Positions 17,864 through 26,162 of a DNA stretch of 64,000 nucleotides are shown here, one piece after another. Each line of letters starts with the position of its first letter. Within the stretch, counting starts at the first letter, position 1. The DNA is taken from assembly GCF_011038965.1 (NCBI RefSeq), contig NZ_JAAKEB010000009.1:1-64000 (forward strand), read 5' to 3'. The position numbers and the translations under genes were made by a program. Origin of the DNA: Adlercreutzia sp. ZJ141. Lineage in GTDB: Bacteria; Actinomycetota; Coriobacteriia; Coriobacteriales; Eggerthellaceae. Below the pieces are notes generated by a model that did not search any database, had not been told where the DNA came from, and saw only the letters and a program-made list of their open reading frames with translations.

Positions 17864-18574
17864 ATGGGTCAGAAGGTAAGCCCCACCGGGTTCCGTCTCG
17901 GCATCACTGAGGATTGGCGCAGCCGCTGGTACGCCGACAAGGATTACGCCAAGAACCTTGAGAACGATCTCGCCATCAGGAAGTTTTTGAACAAGCAACT
18001 CGAGCGCGCAGCCGTCTCGAAGGTTGAAATCGAGCGTGCCGGTGACAAGGTGAAAATTGTCATCACCACTGCTCGCCCGGGTGTGGTTATCGGCAAGAAG
18101 GGCGCCGAAATCGACGCGCTTCGCAAGAAGCTCGAAACCATTGCCGATGGCACGGTTTCGGTCGAGGTCGTTGAGATCAAGCGTCCCGAGCTCGACGCCG
18201 TACTCGTTGCGCAGTCTATCGCCGAGCAGCTTGAGGGACGCGTGGCCTTCCGCCGCGCGATGCGCAAGGCCGTGCAGTCTGCTCGCAAGAGTGGCGCGAA
18301 GGGTATCCGTATTCAGTGCTCCGGCCGTTTGGGTGGCGCTGAGATGAGCCGTCGCGAGTGGTACGGCGAGGGTCGTGTTCCGCGTCATACCCTGCGTGCC
18401 AAGATCGACTACGGCTTCGCCACGGCTCGCACCACGATGGGCGCTATTGGCGTTCAGGTGTGGGTGTACCATGGCGATGTTCTGCCGGGCCAGAAAGCTC
18501 CGCAGCCCGCGCTCGAAGGCGGTTCCCGCCCGAGTCGCCGTCGCAACGATCGTAACGAGAGGGGGCGCAAGTAA
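17864..18574 (+). CDS. rpsC: Small ribosomal subunit protein uS3
   Basis: 30S protein at the mRNA entry channel with helicase activity. 236 residues from ATG 17864, only 4 bp after rplV and following GAGAGGAGG; begins [13 protein letters not shown]. The KH domain motif [10 protein letters not shown] is present near residue 75. The C-terminal tail is basic and low-complexity. Confidence 0.97.
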   Translation: MGQKVSPTGFRLGITEDWRSRWYADKDYAKNLENDLAIRKFLNKQLERAAVSKVEIERAGDKVKIVITTARPGVVIGKKGAEIDALRKKLETIADGTVSVEVVEIKRPELDAVLVAQSIAEQLEGRVAFRRAMRKAVQSARKSGAKGIRIQCSGRLGGAEMSRREWYGEGRVPRHTLRAKIDYGFATARTTMGAIGVQVWVYHGDVLPGQKAPQPALEGGSRPSRRRNDRNERGRK

Positions 18575-18996
18575 TGCTCGTACCTAAGCGTGTAAAGCAC
18601 CGCAAGGTGCAGCGTGGCTCCATGAAGGGCAAGGCCAAGGGCGGCACCCGTCTGAACCATGGCTCTTATGGCATCCAGGCTCTGGAGGCCGCATGGATCA
18701 CCAACCGGCAAATCGAGGCAGCTCGTATCGCCATGACCCGTCACATGAAGCGTGGCGGCAAGGTGTGGATCACCATCTTCCCCGATAAGCCCATCACTAA
18801 GAAGCCGGCTGAAACCCGCATGGGTTCCGGCAAGGGCAACCCGGAGGCATGGGTGGCTGTGGTTAAGCCGGGCCGCATCATGTTCGAGATTGATGGCGTC
18901 GAAGACGAAGTCGCTCGTGAGGCTCTCCGTCTGGCTATCAACAAGCTGCCCATCAAGTGCAAGATTGTGACCCGTGAAACGGAGGGGCAGGAGTAA
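18574..18996 (+). CDS. rplP: Large ribosomal subunit protein uL16
   Basis: 50S protein near the A-site tRNA elbow. 140 residues beginning [19 protein letters not shown], with the [18 protein letters not shown] core. It overlaps the rpsC stop by one base, so the two are translationally coupled. Confidence 0.97.
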   Translation: MLVPKRVKHRKVQRGSMKGKAKGGTRLNHGSYGIQALEAAWITNRQIEAARIAMTRHMKRGGKVWITIFPDKPITKKPAETRMGSGKGNPEAWVAVVKPGRIMFEIDGVEDEVAREALRLAINKLPIKCKIVTRETEGQE

Positions 18997-19191
18997 ATGA
19001 AACCAGCAGAGATTCGTGAGCTGTCTGCCGACGATTTGCAGGCCAAGCTCAAGGAGGCGCGTGCAGAGCTATTCAACCTGCGCTTCCAGATGGCAACGAG
19101 CCAGCTTGACAATACCGCCCGCGTAAAGCAGGTTAAGAAGGACATCGCGCGTATCCAGACCGAGATGCGTGCTCGTGAGCTGAGCGCTTAA
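18997..19191 (+). CDS. rpmC: Large ribosomal subunit protein uL29
   Basis: Small helical 50S protein near the tunnel exit. 64 residues beginning [18 protein letters not shown], with the [15 protein letters not shown] signature. Its ATG directly abuts the rplP stop. Confidence 0.96.
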   Translation: MKPAEIRELSADDLQAKLKEARAELFNLRFQMATSQLDNTARVKQVKKDIARIQTEMRARELSA

Positions 19192-19211
19192 GGCTTGGAA
19201 GGTTGGATACA

Positions 19212-19472
19212 ATGAGCGAAGAACGCAATAACCGAAAGGTACGTCAGGGTGTCGTAGTCAGTGCTGTCAACGACAAGACCATCGTCGTGCAGGTGAAGGA
19301 ACGTAAACCCCATCCCGTCTACAAGAAGATGATGACCTTCACGAAGAAGTTCCATGCCCATGATGAGAAGAACGAGGCCGGTGTAGGCGATACCGTTCGC
19401 ATCATGGAGACTCGCCCGCTGTCCAAGATGAAGCGCTGGCGTCTCATGGAGATTGTCGAGAAGGCAAAGTAA
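19212..19472 (+). CDS. rpsQ: Small ribosomal subunit protein uS17
   Basis: Early 30S body assembly protein with an OB fold. 86 residues from ATG 19212; an in-frame TTG at 19203 would add three residues but lies within the likely ribosome-binding region. Contains [18 protein letters not shown] and the KKFHAHDE segment. Confidence 0.96.
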   Translation: MSEERNNRKVRQGVVVSAVNDKTIVVQVKERKPHPVYKKMMTFTKKFHAHDEKNEAGVGDTVRIMETRPLSKMKRWRLMEIVEKAK

Positions 19473-19521
19473 TCGGGCTTCATGCCGTTACGATTACCGA
19501 TTCGAAAGTTAGGTTGAAGCA

Positions 19522-19890
19522 ATGATTCAGATGCAATCCATGCTCGCAGTTGCCGACAACTCCGGCGCGCGCAAGGTGCAGTGCATCAAGGTTCTGGGCG
19601 GCTCGAAGCGCCGTTACGCAGGCCTCGGCGATGTCATCATCTGCAGCGTTAAGGAAGCGATGCCGAACGGCAACGTGAAGAAGGGCGATGTCGTGCGCTG
19701 CGTCATCGTTCGCGTGAAGAAGGAAGTTCGCCGCACCGACGGCAGCTACATCAAGTTCGATCAGAACGCCGCAGTTCTCATCGACAACAATGGCGCTCCG
19801 CGCGGCACCCGCATCTTTGGGCCCGTTGCCCGTGAGCTGCGTGAGAAGAAGTATATGAAGATCGTGTCTCTGGCACCGGAAACGCTGTAG
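19522..19890 (+). CDS. rplN: Large ribosomal subunit protein uL14
   Basis: 50S interface protein forming bridge B8 and the docking site for RsfS. 122 residues beginning [19 protein letters not shown], the normal length. 49 bp after rpsQ, 12 bp before rplX. Confidence 0.98.
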   Translation: MIQMQSMLAVADNSGARKVQCIKVLGGSKRRYAGLGDVIICSVKEAMPNGNVKKGDVVRCVIVRVKKEVRRTDGSYIKFDQNAAVLIDNNGAPRGTRIFGPVARELREKKYMKIVSLAPETL

Positions 19891-19902
19891 AGGGGGTGCG
19901 CA

Positions 19903-20226
19903 ATGAATAGCATGCATGTCAAGAAGGGCGACACGGTACGGATCATCGCTGGCAAGGACAAGGGCAAGGAAGGCGAGGTCATCCGTGCCATTCCGCAGCG
20001 TCAGCGCGTTGTCGTCGAGAAGGCAAACATGGTCAAGAAGGCCATGCATCCCACTCAGCAGAACCCGCAGGGGGGCATCATTTCCATCGAGGCTCCGTTG
20101 CACGTGTCGAACGTGAAGCTTATTTGCCCCGAATGCAAGGAGGCCACTCGCGTCTCCAAGCGCATCAACGAGAACGGCAAGAAAGTTCGCGTTTGCAAGA
20201 AATGCGGGAAAGACATCGACAAATAG
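19903..20226 (+). CDS. rplX: Large ribosomal subunit protein uL24
   Basis: 50S assembly initiator protein. 107 residues with the KOW motif [23 protein letters not shown] 19903 follows GAGGGGG; a second in-frame ATG at 19912 is possible. The C-terminus has CPECKE...CKKCGKD, a CxxC pair typical of zinc-binding L24 variants. Confidence 0.96.
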   Translation: MNSMHVKKGDTVRIIAGKDKGKEGEVIRAIPQRQRVVVEKANMVKKAMHPTQQNPQGGIISIEAPLHVSNVKLICPECKEATRVSKRINENGKKVRVCKKCGKDIDK

Positions 20227-20244
20227 TCGGAATCAAGATACAAT
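20216..20244 (+). promoter_or_regulatory. Internal promoter candidate upstream of rplE
   Basis: TCGACA (20216-20221), a 17-bp spacer and TACAAT (20239-20244), overlapping the end of rplX and directly preceding a multi-hairpin leader. Confidence 0.5.
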
Positions 20245-20248
20245 ATCG

Positions 20249-20327
20249 AGCCTGCGCGCCTTATCGGTGCGCAGGCTGATGTTATGACCCCGGTATGTTC
20301 GGGGACGCAGGGTCGGAAATCCTGCGT
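20249..20327 (+). other. Three-hairpin leader between rplX and rplE
   Basis: Consecutive hairpins: AGCCTGCGC/GCGCAGGCT (20249-20277), CCCCG/CGGGG (20288-20304) and ACGCAGG/CCTGCGT (20305-20327, then TTAATT). The 3' arm of the first and the arms of the third share CCTGCG/CGCAGG, so alternative pairings are possible, as in an attenuator. Confidence 0.55.
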
Positions 20328-20354
20328 TTAATTCATCGAAAGGTAGGAAATAAC

Positions 20355-20903
20355 ATGGCTATGCCTCGTCTCAAGGAGAAGTACAGAAACGAGCTGGTTG
20401 CCAAGCTGAAAGACGAGCTTGGCATCGCAAATGTGAACGACGTTCCGCGTCTTGAGAAGATCGTGGTGAACATGGGCGTCGGTGCTGCTGCGTCCGACCA
20501 CAAGCTGCTCGATGCCGCTATGAACGATATGCGCATCATCACTGGCCAGCAGCCCATGATCACCCGTGCTCGCAAGTCTATTGCTGGCTTCCATGTACGC
20601 GAGGGTATGGCAATTGGTTGCAAGGTTACGCTGCGTGGCGATCGCATGTGGGAGTTCCTCGATCGCCTGCTGGCAACCGCTTTGCCCCGCGTTCGCGACT
20701 TCCGTGGCATTTCTCCGACCAGCTTCGACGGTCGCGGCAACTACACGCTCGGCATTACCGAGCAGCTGATCTTCCCTGAGATCGACTACGACAAGGTTGA
20801 TCGCACCCGCGGTATGGACATCACGTTTGTTACCACCGCGAAGAACAACGACGACGCATTCGCGTTGCTGTCTGCGCTCGGCTTCCCGTTCAAGGCGAAG
20901 TAA
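20355..20903 (+). CDS. rplE: Large ribosomal subunit protein uL5
   Basis: 50S central protuberance protein that binds 5S rRNA. 182 residues from ATG 20355 behind AAAGGTAGG; an upstream in-frame ATG at 20295 lies in the structured leader and lacks homology to the family start. Contains KIVVNMGVG and [18 protein letters not shown]. Confidence 0.96.
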   Translation: MAMPRLKEKYRNELVAKLKDELGIANVNDVPRLEKIVVNMGVGAAASDHKLLDAAMNDMRIITGQQPMITRARKSIAGFHVREGMAIGCKVTLRGDRMWEFLDRLLATALPRVRDFRGISPTSFDGRGNYTLGITEQLIFPEIDYDKVDRTRGMDITFVTTAKNNDDAFALLSALGFPFKAK

Positions 20904-20927
20904 CCACCACCGTCTTTTCGGGGTGTG

Positions 20928-20990
20928 GGGGAAAGTGATCTTCCCCTTTAGTAAATCTGCATTCGAGCCCGCTTCATAGGGAAGCGGGCT
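20928..20990 (+). other. Two hairpins between rplE and rpsZ
   Basis: GGGGAA/TTCCCC (20928-20946, followed by TTTA) and a perfect 10-bp stem AGCCCGCTTC/GAAGCGGGCT (20966-20990) just upstream of the rpsZ ribosome-binding site. They may be mRNA processing or partial-termination sites within the operon. Confidence 0.5.
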
Positions 20991-21013
20991 GGATATGAGA
21001 AAGAAGGAAATGC

Positions 21014-21199
21014 ATGGCTAAGAAATCGATGGTCGCCAAGGCCAAGCGTGAGCCGAAGTTCTCCACGCGTCAGCATAATCGCTGCACGCGTTGCGGACGT
21101 CCTCGCGCGTACTACCGCAAGTTCGGTCTGTGCCGCATCTGCTTGCGCGAGTTGGCTAACAAAGGCGAACTGCCCGGCGTGACCAAGGCTTCGTGGTAA
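21014..21199 (+). CDS. rpsZ: Small ribosomal subunit protein uS14, zinc-binding type Z
   Basis: 30S head protein. At 61 residues it is the short, zinc-binding form, with CTRCGR and CRICLREL supplying the four cysteines; zinc-free forms are about 90-100 residues. ATG follows AGAAGGAAATGC. Its position between rplE and rpsH is the normal spc order. Confidence 0.97.
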   Translation: MAKKSMVAKAKREPKFSTRQHNRCTRCGRPRAYYRKFGLCRICLRELANKGELPGVTKASW

Positions 21200-21305
21200 G
21201 CGAAAACAAGGCAACGTACGGGTGGGCCGCGGTTAAGGCGGAGGCGCTATGGGTGCCGACGAACCGATTCGCGTAGCCCATCACGAACCAAAGGAGAAAA
21301 CAACA

Positions 21306-21704
21306 ATGACCATGACCGACCCCATTGCAGATATGCTTACGCGCGTGCGTAACGCAAACTCTGCCGGCAAGCAGACGGTAGCAATGCCGTCCAGCAAGAA
21401 GCTTGTCGAAATCGCCCGCATCATGCAGGAAGAGGGCTACATTCAAGGCTATGACGTCATCCCTGGCGAGCCGCGTGCTACGCTTGAGATCACGTTGAAG
21501 TACGGTGCCAAGAAAACCAAGACCATTCGCGGTATTAAGCGCATCTCTAAGCCGGGCCTGCGTATTTATGCCGGCAAGGACGAGCTGCCCCGCGTACTCG
21601 GCGGCCTGGGCACCGCAATTGTATCCACGTCCAAAGGCGTGATGGCTGACCGTGATGCTCGCAAGCTGGGCATCGGCGGTGAGGTCATCGCCTATATCTG
21701 GTAG
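21306..21704 (+). CDS. rpsH: Small ribosomal subunit protein uS8
   Basis: Primary 16S-binding protein of the 30S body; in E. coli it represses the spc operon. 132 residues from ATG 21306 (AAGGAG upstream), beginning [18 protein letters not shown]; ends [20 protein letters not shown] plus six more residues. An upstream in-frame ATG at 21249 is not supported. Confidence 0.97.
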   Translation: MTMTDPIADMLTRVRNANSAGKQTVAMPSSKKLVEIARIMQEEGYIQGYDVIPGEPRATLEITLKYGAKKTKTIRGIKRISKPGLRIYAGKDELPRVLGGLGTAIVSTSKGVMADRDARKLGIGGEVIAYIW

Positions 21705-21720
21705 GAAGGGGAGGATAGAT

Positions 21721-22266
21721 ATGTCTCGTATCGGCAAACAGCCTATCGCCATTCCTGCCGGCGTTGACGTGACCATCGAGGGCGCGACTGTTTCGGTCAA
21801 GGGCCCGAAAGGCGAGCTTTCCCGCACGCTTCCCGGAATCATGATCATCGAGCGCGAAGGTGACGAGATCATCGTTAAGCGCCCGGATGACACCCGTGAA
21901 GCTCGCAGTTTTCACGGTCTGACCCGTACGCTGATCGCCAACATGATCGAGGGCGTTACCAACGGTTATACCAAGAAGCTTCAGATGGTCGGCGTTGGCT
22001 ACCGTGCCGCTCTGAAAGGTGCCGACCTTGAGATGCAGCTCGGTTTTTCCCATCCTGTTCACGTCGAGTGCCCCGAAGGCATCACCTTCACGGTGCCCAG
22101 CCCCACGGAGATCATCGTGAGCGGCCCCTCGAAAGAGCAGGTCGGCCAAGTTGCAGCAAACATCCGCAAGTGGCGCAAGCCGGAGCCTTACAAGGGCAAG
22201 GGTATTCGTTACGAGGGCGAGCATGTCCGTCGCAAGGTGGGCAAGTCCGGCAAGGGCGACAAGTAG
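21721..22266 (+). CDS. rplF: Large ribosomal subunit protein uL6
   Basis: 50S protein near the sarcin-ricin loop, made of two similar halves. 181 residues from ATG 21721 behind GGGGAGG, beginning [15 protein letters not shown]; the C-terminal [15 protein letters not shown] motif is present. 16 bp after rpsH. Confidence 0.97.
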   Translation: MSRIGKQPIAIPAGVDVTIEGATVSVKGPKGELSRTLPGIMIIEREGDEIIVKRPDDTREARSFHGLTRTLIANMIEGVTNGYTKKLQMVGVGYRAALKGADLEMQLGFSHPVHVECPEGITFTVPSPTEIIVSGPSKEQVGQVAANIRKWRKPEPYKGKGIRYEGEHVRRKVGKSGKGDK

Positions 22267-22299
22267 TAGCCACGTGCGTTTGATAGTGAAGGGATAATC

Positions 22300-22668
22300 A
22301 TGAACAAGCTTCAGAAAAAGCAAGCTGCGCTGGCCCGTCGCCATCGTCGTGTTCGCGGCAGGATTTCTGGCACCGTGGCGCGTCCGCGTCTGTGTGTGAC
22401 CCGCAGCAATTCCAATATGTACGTCCAGCTGATTGATGACAAAGCTGGTAATACGATCTACGGCGTGTCTACGCTCGGCCCCGAGTTCAAGGCAACGGGC
22501 AAGAACGGTGCGACCGTTGAAGGCGCTGCCGCTCTGGGCAGCATCGTTGGCAAGAACGCTTTGGACAAAGGCATTACTGAGGTCGTGTTCGACCGTGGTG
22601 GCCACCTGTATCACGGTCGTGTCAAGGCTCTGGCCGAGGCAGCCCGCGAAGCAGGCTTGAAATTCTAG
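22300..22668 (+). CDS. rplR: Large ribosomal subunit protein uL18
   Basis: 5S rRNA-binding 50S protein. 122 residues beginning [20 protein letters not shown] and ending [20 protein letters not shown] then LKF, the family C-terminal pattern. Confidence 0.97.
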   Translation: MNKLQKKQAALARRHRRVRGRISGTVARPRLCVTRSNSNMYVQLIDDKAGNTIYGVSTLGPEFKATGKNGATVEGAAALGSIVGKNALDKGITEVVFDRGGHLYHGRVKALAEAAREAGLKF

Positions 22669-22683
22669 AAGGGGTTTAGGTCT

Positions 22684-23214
22684 ATGGCTCGTAACAAGCA
22701 AGACAATAACGCCGCAGTTCCCGAGCTCGAGGAACGCGTCGTCTACATCAATCGCGTCTCCAAGACCGTCAAGGGTGGTCGTCGCATGGCGTTGACCGCG
22801 CTGGTGGTTGTCGGCGATCGCAATGGTCGCGTGGGTGTTGGCATGGGTAAATCCGCCGAAGTGCCTATCGCCATCCGTAAGGGCACTGAAGATGCCAAGA
22901 AGAACATGTTCACCGTTCCGCTCACCGAAGCCAAGACGCTTCCCCATGACATCCTGGGCGAGTTCGGTGCGGGCCGCGTGCTCATCAAGCCGGCTACTCC
23001 TGGTACCGGTGTTATCGCTGGTAGCGCCGCTCGTGCCGTCATGGAGCTGGCGGGCGTGGAGAACGTGTTCGCCAAGTCGCTGGGCACCGACAACGTGCTG
23101 AACGTCGTGAAGGCCGCTGCTGAGGGCTTGAAGAACATGCAGAGCCCGCAGCAGGTTGCCGAGCGCCGTGGCATCTCCGTCGCCCAGATCTATGGCTGGA
23201 AGGAGACGAAGTAA
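22684..23214 (+). CDS. rpsE: Small ribosomal subunit protein uS5
   Basis: 30S protein at the mRNA entry channel, important for accuracy. 176 residues, with the [20 protein letters not shown] loop where spectinomycin-resistance changes occur. Its stop overlaps the rpmD ATG by one base. Confidence 0.97.
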   Translation: MARNKQDNNAAVPELEERVVYINRVSKTVKGGRRMALTALVVVGDRNGRVGVGMGKSAEVPIAIRKGTEDAKKNMFTVPLTEAKTLPHDILGEFGAGRVLIKPATPGTGVIAGSAARAVMELAGVENVFAKSLGTDNVLNVVKAAAEGLKNMQSPQQVAERRGISVAQIYGWKETK

Positions 23215-23405
23215 TGGCAGAGGAAAAGAGGACCCTGCGTGTCACGCAGGTAAAGAGCGCCATCGGTCGCCCCGCTGACCAGGGCCAGACCCTGCGTGCG
23301 CTTGGTTTGGGTAAGATCGGCCGCACGGTTGATCAGGTTGACAACGAGAGCGTTCGCGGTATGATCTTTAAGGTTAAGCACCTCGTGGAGGTCGAAGAGC
23401 TGTAA
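23214..23405 (+). CDS. rpmD: Large ribosomal subunit protein uL30
   Basis: Small 50S protein. 63 residues with [20 protein letters not shown] and [16 protein letters not shown]. One-base overlap with rpsE. Confidence 0.96.
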   Translation: MAEEKRTLRVTQVKSAIGRPADQGQTLRALGLGKIGRTVDQVDNESVRGMIFKVKHLVEVEEL

Positions 23406-23425
23406 GCTCTTCAGAGTATGTAGTG

Positions 23426-23464
23426 CACATTCGGCGCGCCTTCAGCGAAGGTGCGCCGAATGTG
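23426..23464 (+). other. Long hairpin between rpmD and rplO
   Basis: CACATTCGGCGC pairs with GCGCCGAATGTG over 12 bp, then after one mismatch CCTTC pairs with GAAGG around a 3-nt loop; TAGTTTT follows. This resembles a terminator or processing site inside the operon. At 23483-23503 a smaller CTGGC..GCCAG hairpin resembles the 31-bp repeat upstream of rpsL. Confidence 0.6.
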
Positions 23465-23540
23465 TAGTTTTGGAAGTTTGCTGGCGGCGAGCTGCCAGCA
23501 CGGATCTTTAAGATTCGAAGCGAACAGAGGAGATGTATTC

Positions 23541-23990
23541 ATGGAAATCAAGGATCTGAAACCTGCTGAGGGCTCTCGTAAGAACCGCAAGCGCGTTGGC
23601 CGTGGCCCTGCTTCTGGTTATGGCAAAACGTCCGGCCGTGGTATGAATGGCCAGAAATCCCGTGCTGGCGGTGGCAAGGGTGCTGGCTTTGAGGGTGGTC
23701 AGACTCCGCTTGCGCGTCGTCTGCCGAAGCTCCCTGGTTTTAATAACATCAATCGCGTTGAGTATCTACCGGTTAACGTGAAGCGTCTCGAGGAAAAGTT
23801 CGAGGCCGGCGATGTGGTTGATGGTGCCAGCCTGAAGGCGAAGGGTATTATCAAGCATGAGGATGCATTGGTGAAGGTTCTGGGCGACGGTGAAATCACC
23901 AAGGCCCTCACCGTAAAAGTCGACAAGGTGTCCGCTTCCGCCAAGGCAAAGATCGAGGCGGCTGGAGGAAAGGTCGAAGAGCCTTGCTAA
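23541..23990 (+). CDS. rplO: Large ribosomal subunit protein uL15
   Basis: Late 50S assembly protein. 149 residues from ATG 23541 (GAGGAG upstream), beginning [20 protein letters not shown] with the [20 protein letters not shown] core. An upstream in-frame ATG at 23451 falls in the intercistronic hairpin and is rejected. The end overlaps secY. Confidence 0.96.
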   Translation: MEIKDLKPAEGSRKNRKRVGRGPASGYGKTSGRGMNGQKSRAGGGKGAGFEGGQTPLARRLPKLPGFNNINRVEYLPVNVKRLEEKFEAGDVVDGASLKAKGIIKHEDALVKVLGDGEITKALTVKVDKVSASAKAKIEAAGGKVEEPC

Positions 23991-25264
23991 GCTCTATTAT
24001 CGATGCGTTCAAGGTGCCTGAGCTGAGGAAGAAAATCCTCTTTACGCTCAGCATCCTTGCGCTGTACCGTTTGGGGTCCTATATTCCAGTACCGGGCGTG
24101 CCCTTTAAGGCGTTTGCTGCGGCATTCCAGGATTCCGGCGTGTCAATGACCATGCTCGACTTATTCTCGGGTGGTGCGCTGTCGAACTTCTCGGTGTTTT
24201 CACTGGGTATCATGCCCTACATCACCGCGTCGATCATCATGCAGCTCATGCAAGGGGTCATTCCTGCCGTGGGTCGCTGGGCACGCGAAGGCGAGACGGG
24301 TCGCAGGAAGATCACCCAGATCACGCGTTATCTGACGCTGGTTCTTGGCCTGATCAATGCGATTGGCTACTTGCTGCTGTTTAAGTCGTCTGCGTACGGC
24401 GTCGTGTTCACCGATCAGATTCCCGAAATTGTAACCGATATCATTGTTGTGTTTACGTTGGTTGCGGGTACGGCTTTCATCATGTGGATGGGCGAGCTTA
24501 TCACGCAGCGCGGCATCGGTAACGGCATGTCGCTCATCATTTTCGTGAGTATTGTGAGCCGTGTGCCTTCCGCGATCTTCCAGTCGATAAACCTCACGGC
24601 TGACAAAGGTATGGGCGTTGCGATCACGCTGCTCATCATTGCGGTGGTATTGGTGTGCGTACCGCTGATCATCTTTGTTGAGCGTGCTCAGCGCCGCATT
24701 CCGGTGAACTACGCGAAGCGCGTGCAGGGACGCAAGATGATGGGCGGTCAGTCAACGTACATTCCGCTGAAGGTGAATGCTGCAGGCGTTATCCCCATCA
24801 TTTTCGCGAGCTGCCTGATTTACTTCCCGGCTCAGTTGGCGGCGTTGTTTAACGTGAGTTGGCTGACGTCATTCGCAAACGCTGTGTCGACTGGTTGGGT
24901 GAACTGGATCCTGACCGTGCTGCTCATCGTGTTCTTTGCGTACTTCTACACCTCAATGGTGTTCAATCCGGAAGAAACGGCTGACAACATTCGCAAGCAG
25001 GGCGGCTTTATTCCGGGCATCCGTCCGGGTTCTGCGACGGTCACCTACATCAAGAACGTGTTGCGTTATGTAACGCTGCCGGGTGGCTTGTTCATTGCGG
25101 CTATTGCCGTGCTGCCGACCATTATCTTCTACTTTACCGGCAATCAGCTGATTCAGTCGTTTGGCGGCACGTCGATTCTCATCATGATCGGCGTTGCGCT
25201 CGACACCATGAACAAGGTGGAAAGCCAGCTGAAGATGCATAACTACGACGGCTTCTTCAAGTAG
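23984..25264 (+). CDS. secY: Protein translocase channel subunit SecY
   Basis: Central pore of the Sec translocon in the cytoplasmic membrane, working with SecE (39.5 kb). 426 residues with ten predicted membrane helices; [12 protein letters not shown] is the conserved start of helix 1 and the plug region, and FARVPSA-like and [20 protein letters not shown] cytoplasmic loops are present. The start is TTG at 23984, overlapping the rplO stop by 7 bp, which gives the usual N-terminus [17 protein letters not shown]. Confidence 0.97.
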   Translation: MLSSIIDAFKVPELRKKILFTLSILALYRLGSYIPVPGVPFKAFAAAFQDSGVSMTMLDLFSGGALSNFSVFSLGIMPYITASIIMQLMQGVIPAVGRWAREGETGRRKITQITRYLTLVLGLINAIGYLLLFKSSAYGVVFTDQIPEIVTDIIVVFTLVAGTAFIMWMGELITQRGIGNGMSLIIFVSIVSRVPSAIFQSINLTADKGMGVAITLLIIAVVLVCVPLIIFVERAQRRIPVNYAKRVQGRKMMGGQSTYIPLKVNAAGVIPIIFASCLIYFPAQLAALFNVSWLTSFANAVSTGWVNWILTVLLIVFFAYFYTSMVFNPEETADNIRKQGGFIPGIRPGSATVTYIKNVLRYVTLPGGLFIAAIAVLPTIIFYFTGNQLIQSFGGTSILIMIGVALDTMNKVESQLKMHNYDGFFK

Positions 25265-25283
25265 GGGAGAAAGGAAACCGCTC

Positions 25284-25910
25284 ATGAACATCGTTTTGCT
25301 GGGAGCACCGGGCGCTGGCAAGGGAACGCAAGCTGCGAAGTTGGTAGAGGACTGCGGATTGTGCCACATTTCCACGGGCGACATTCTGCGTGCTGCCGTG
25401 AAGAACCAGACTGAGCTGGGCATAAAAGCGAAAGGCTACATGGACGCCGGCGAATTGGTGCCCGATGACCTGATTATCGATCTCATGAAGGAGCGCATCC
25501 AGCAGCCTGATGCGGCTAAAGGAGCGATCCTCGACGGTTTTCCGCGCACCACGACCCAGGCGGTTGCACTCGACACGATGCTTGCTGAGCTTGAACGTCC
25601 ACTGGGTGCGGCATTGCTCATTGATGTCGATGCTGAGGTAATCGTCGGCCGTCTTACGTCTCGCCGTATGTGCAAAGCGTGCGGGTTCATTGGCTCGAAA
25701 GCCGATGCGGTATGTCCGAAGTGCGGTGGTGAAATGTACCAACGCGATGACGATAACGAAACCACCGTTCGTAACCGCTTGGATGTGTACGAGAAGTCTA
25801 CATCTCCGCTTGTTGACTACTATCGGGGATGTGATCTGCTTGTGTCCATTGATGGCGATCGCGATCCCAATGAAGTGTACGCCGACGTAAAGAAGGCGTT
25901 GAATCTGTAA
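25284..25910 (+). CDS. adk: Adenylate kinase
   Basis: Interconverts ATP, AMP and ADP. 208 residues with the P-loop GAPGAGKGTQ, the AMP-binding GDILRAAV and DGFPRT motifs, and a LID domain with four cysteines (CKACG...CPKCGG), the zinc-binding form usual in Gram-positives. It ends the operon: the usual map-infA-rpmJ-rpsM continuation is absent, and a strong terminator follows. Confidence 0.97.
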   Translation: MNIVLLGAPGAGKGTQAAKLVEDCGLCHISTGDILRAAVKNQTELGIKAKGYMDAGELVPDDLIIDLMKERIQQPDAAKGAILDGFPRTTTQAVALDTMLAELERPLGAALLIDVDAEVIVGRLTSRRMCKACGFIGSKADAVCPKCGGEMYQRDDDNETTVRNRLDVYEKSTSPLVDYYRGCDLLVSIDGDRDPNEVYADVKKALNL

Positions 25911-26008
25911 TCTGTAGATTGCACGTGTCGTACGAACGTGTACGTTGCATGACGCGCGACAAGCTATTACTTCACGCTACAGGTTGTGCTGCCACAAAAT
26001 CATACGCC

Positions 26009-26049
26009 AACAAAGAAACCGGGTGCTCAGGCAGTCCGGTTTCTTTGTT
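26009..26049 (+). terminator. Terminator after adk
   Basis: Perfect 14-bp stem AACAAAGAAACCGG / CCGGTTTCTTTGTT with a 13-nt loop; the A-rich and T-rich ends would let it work in both directions. It closes the rplB-adk transcript. Confidence 0.88.
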
Positions 26050-26051
26050 GT

Positions 26052-26115
26052 GGAAACACTGATTATTTCCGTCAATTCTACGAACGCAGGGCTGACGGAG
26101 TTAATCAGTGTTTCC
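26052..26115. repeat. Dispersed inverted-repeat element, copy B
   Basis: 64 bp with perfect 14-bp terminal inverted repeats GGAAACACTGATTA / TAATCAGTGTTTCC; the inner arms continue to match imperfectly (TCCGTCA / TGACGGA), so the whole unit can fold as one hairpin. It begins 2 bp after the adk terminator. Best-preserved member of the family. Confidence 0.88.
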
Positions 26116-26147
26116 CTCAATATCGGCAGCGGGGATGCTAGGTTCGC

Positions 26148-26153
26148 TATAAT
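26148..26153 (+). promoter_or_regulatory. -10 hexamer of a probable leaderless transcript
   Basis: Consensus TATAAT ends 9 bp before the ATG at 26163, so transcription would begin at or within about three bases of the start codon. No clear -35 and no ribosome-binding site are present. Confidence 0.55.
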
Positions 26154-26162
26154 GCACCAACA

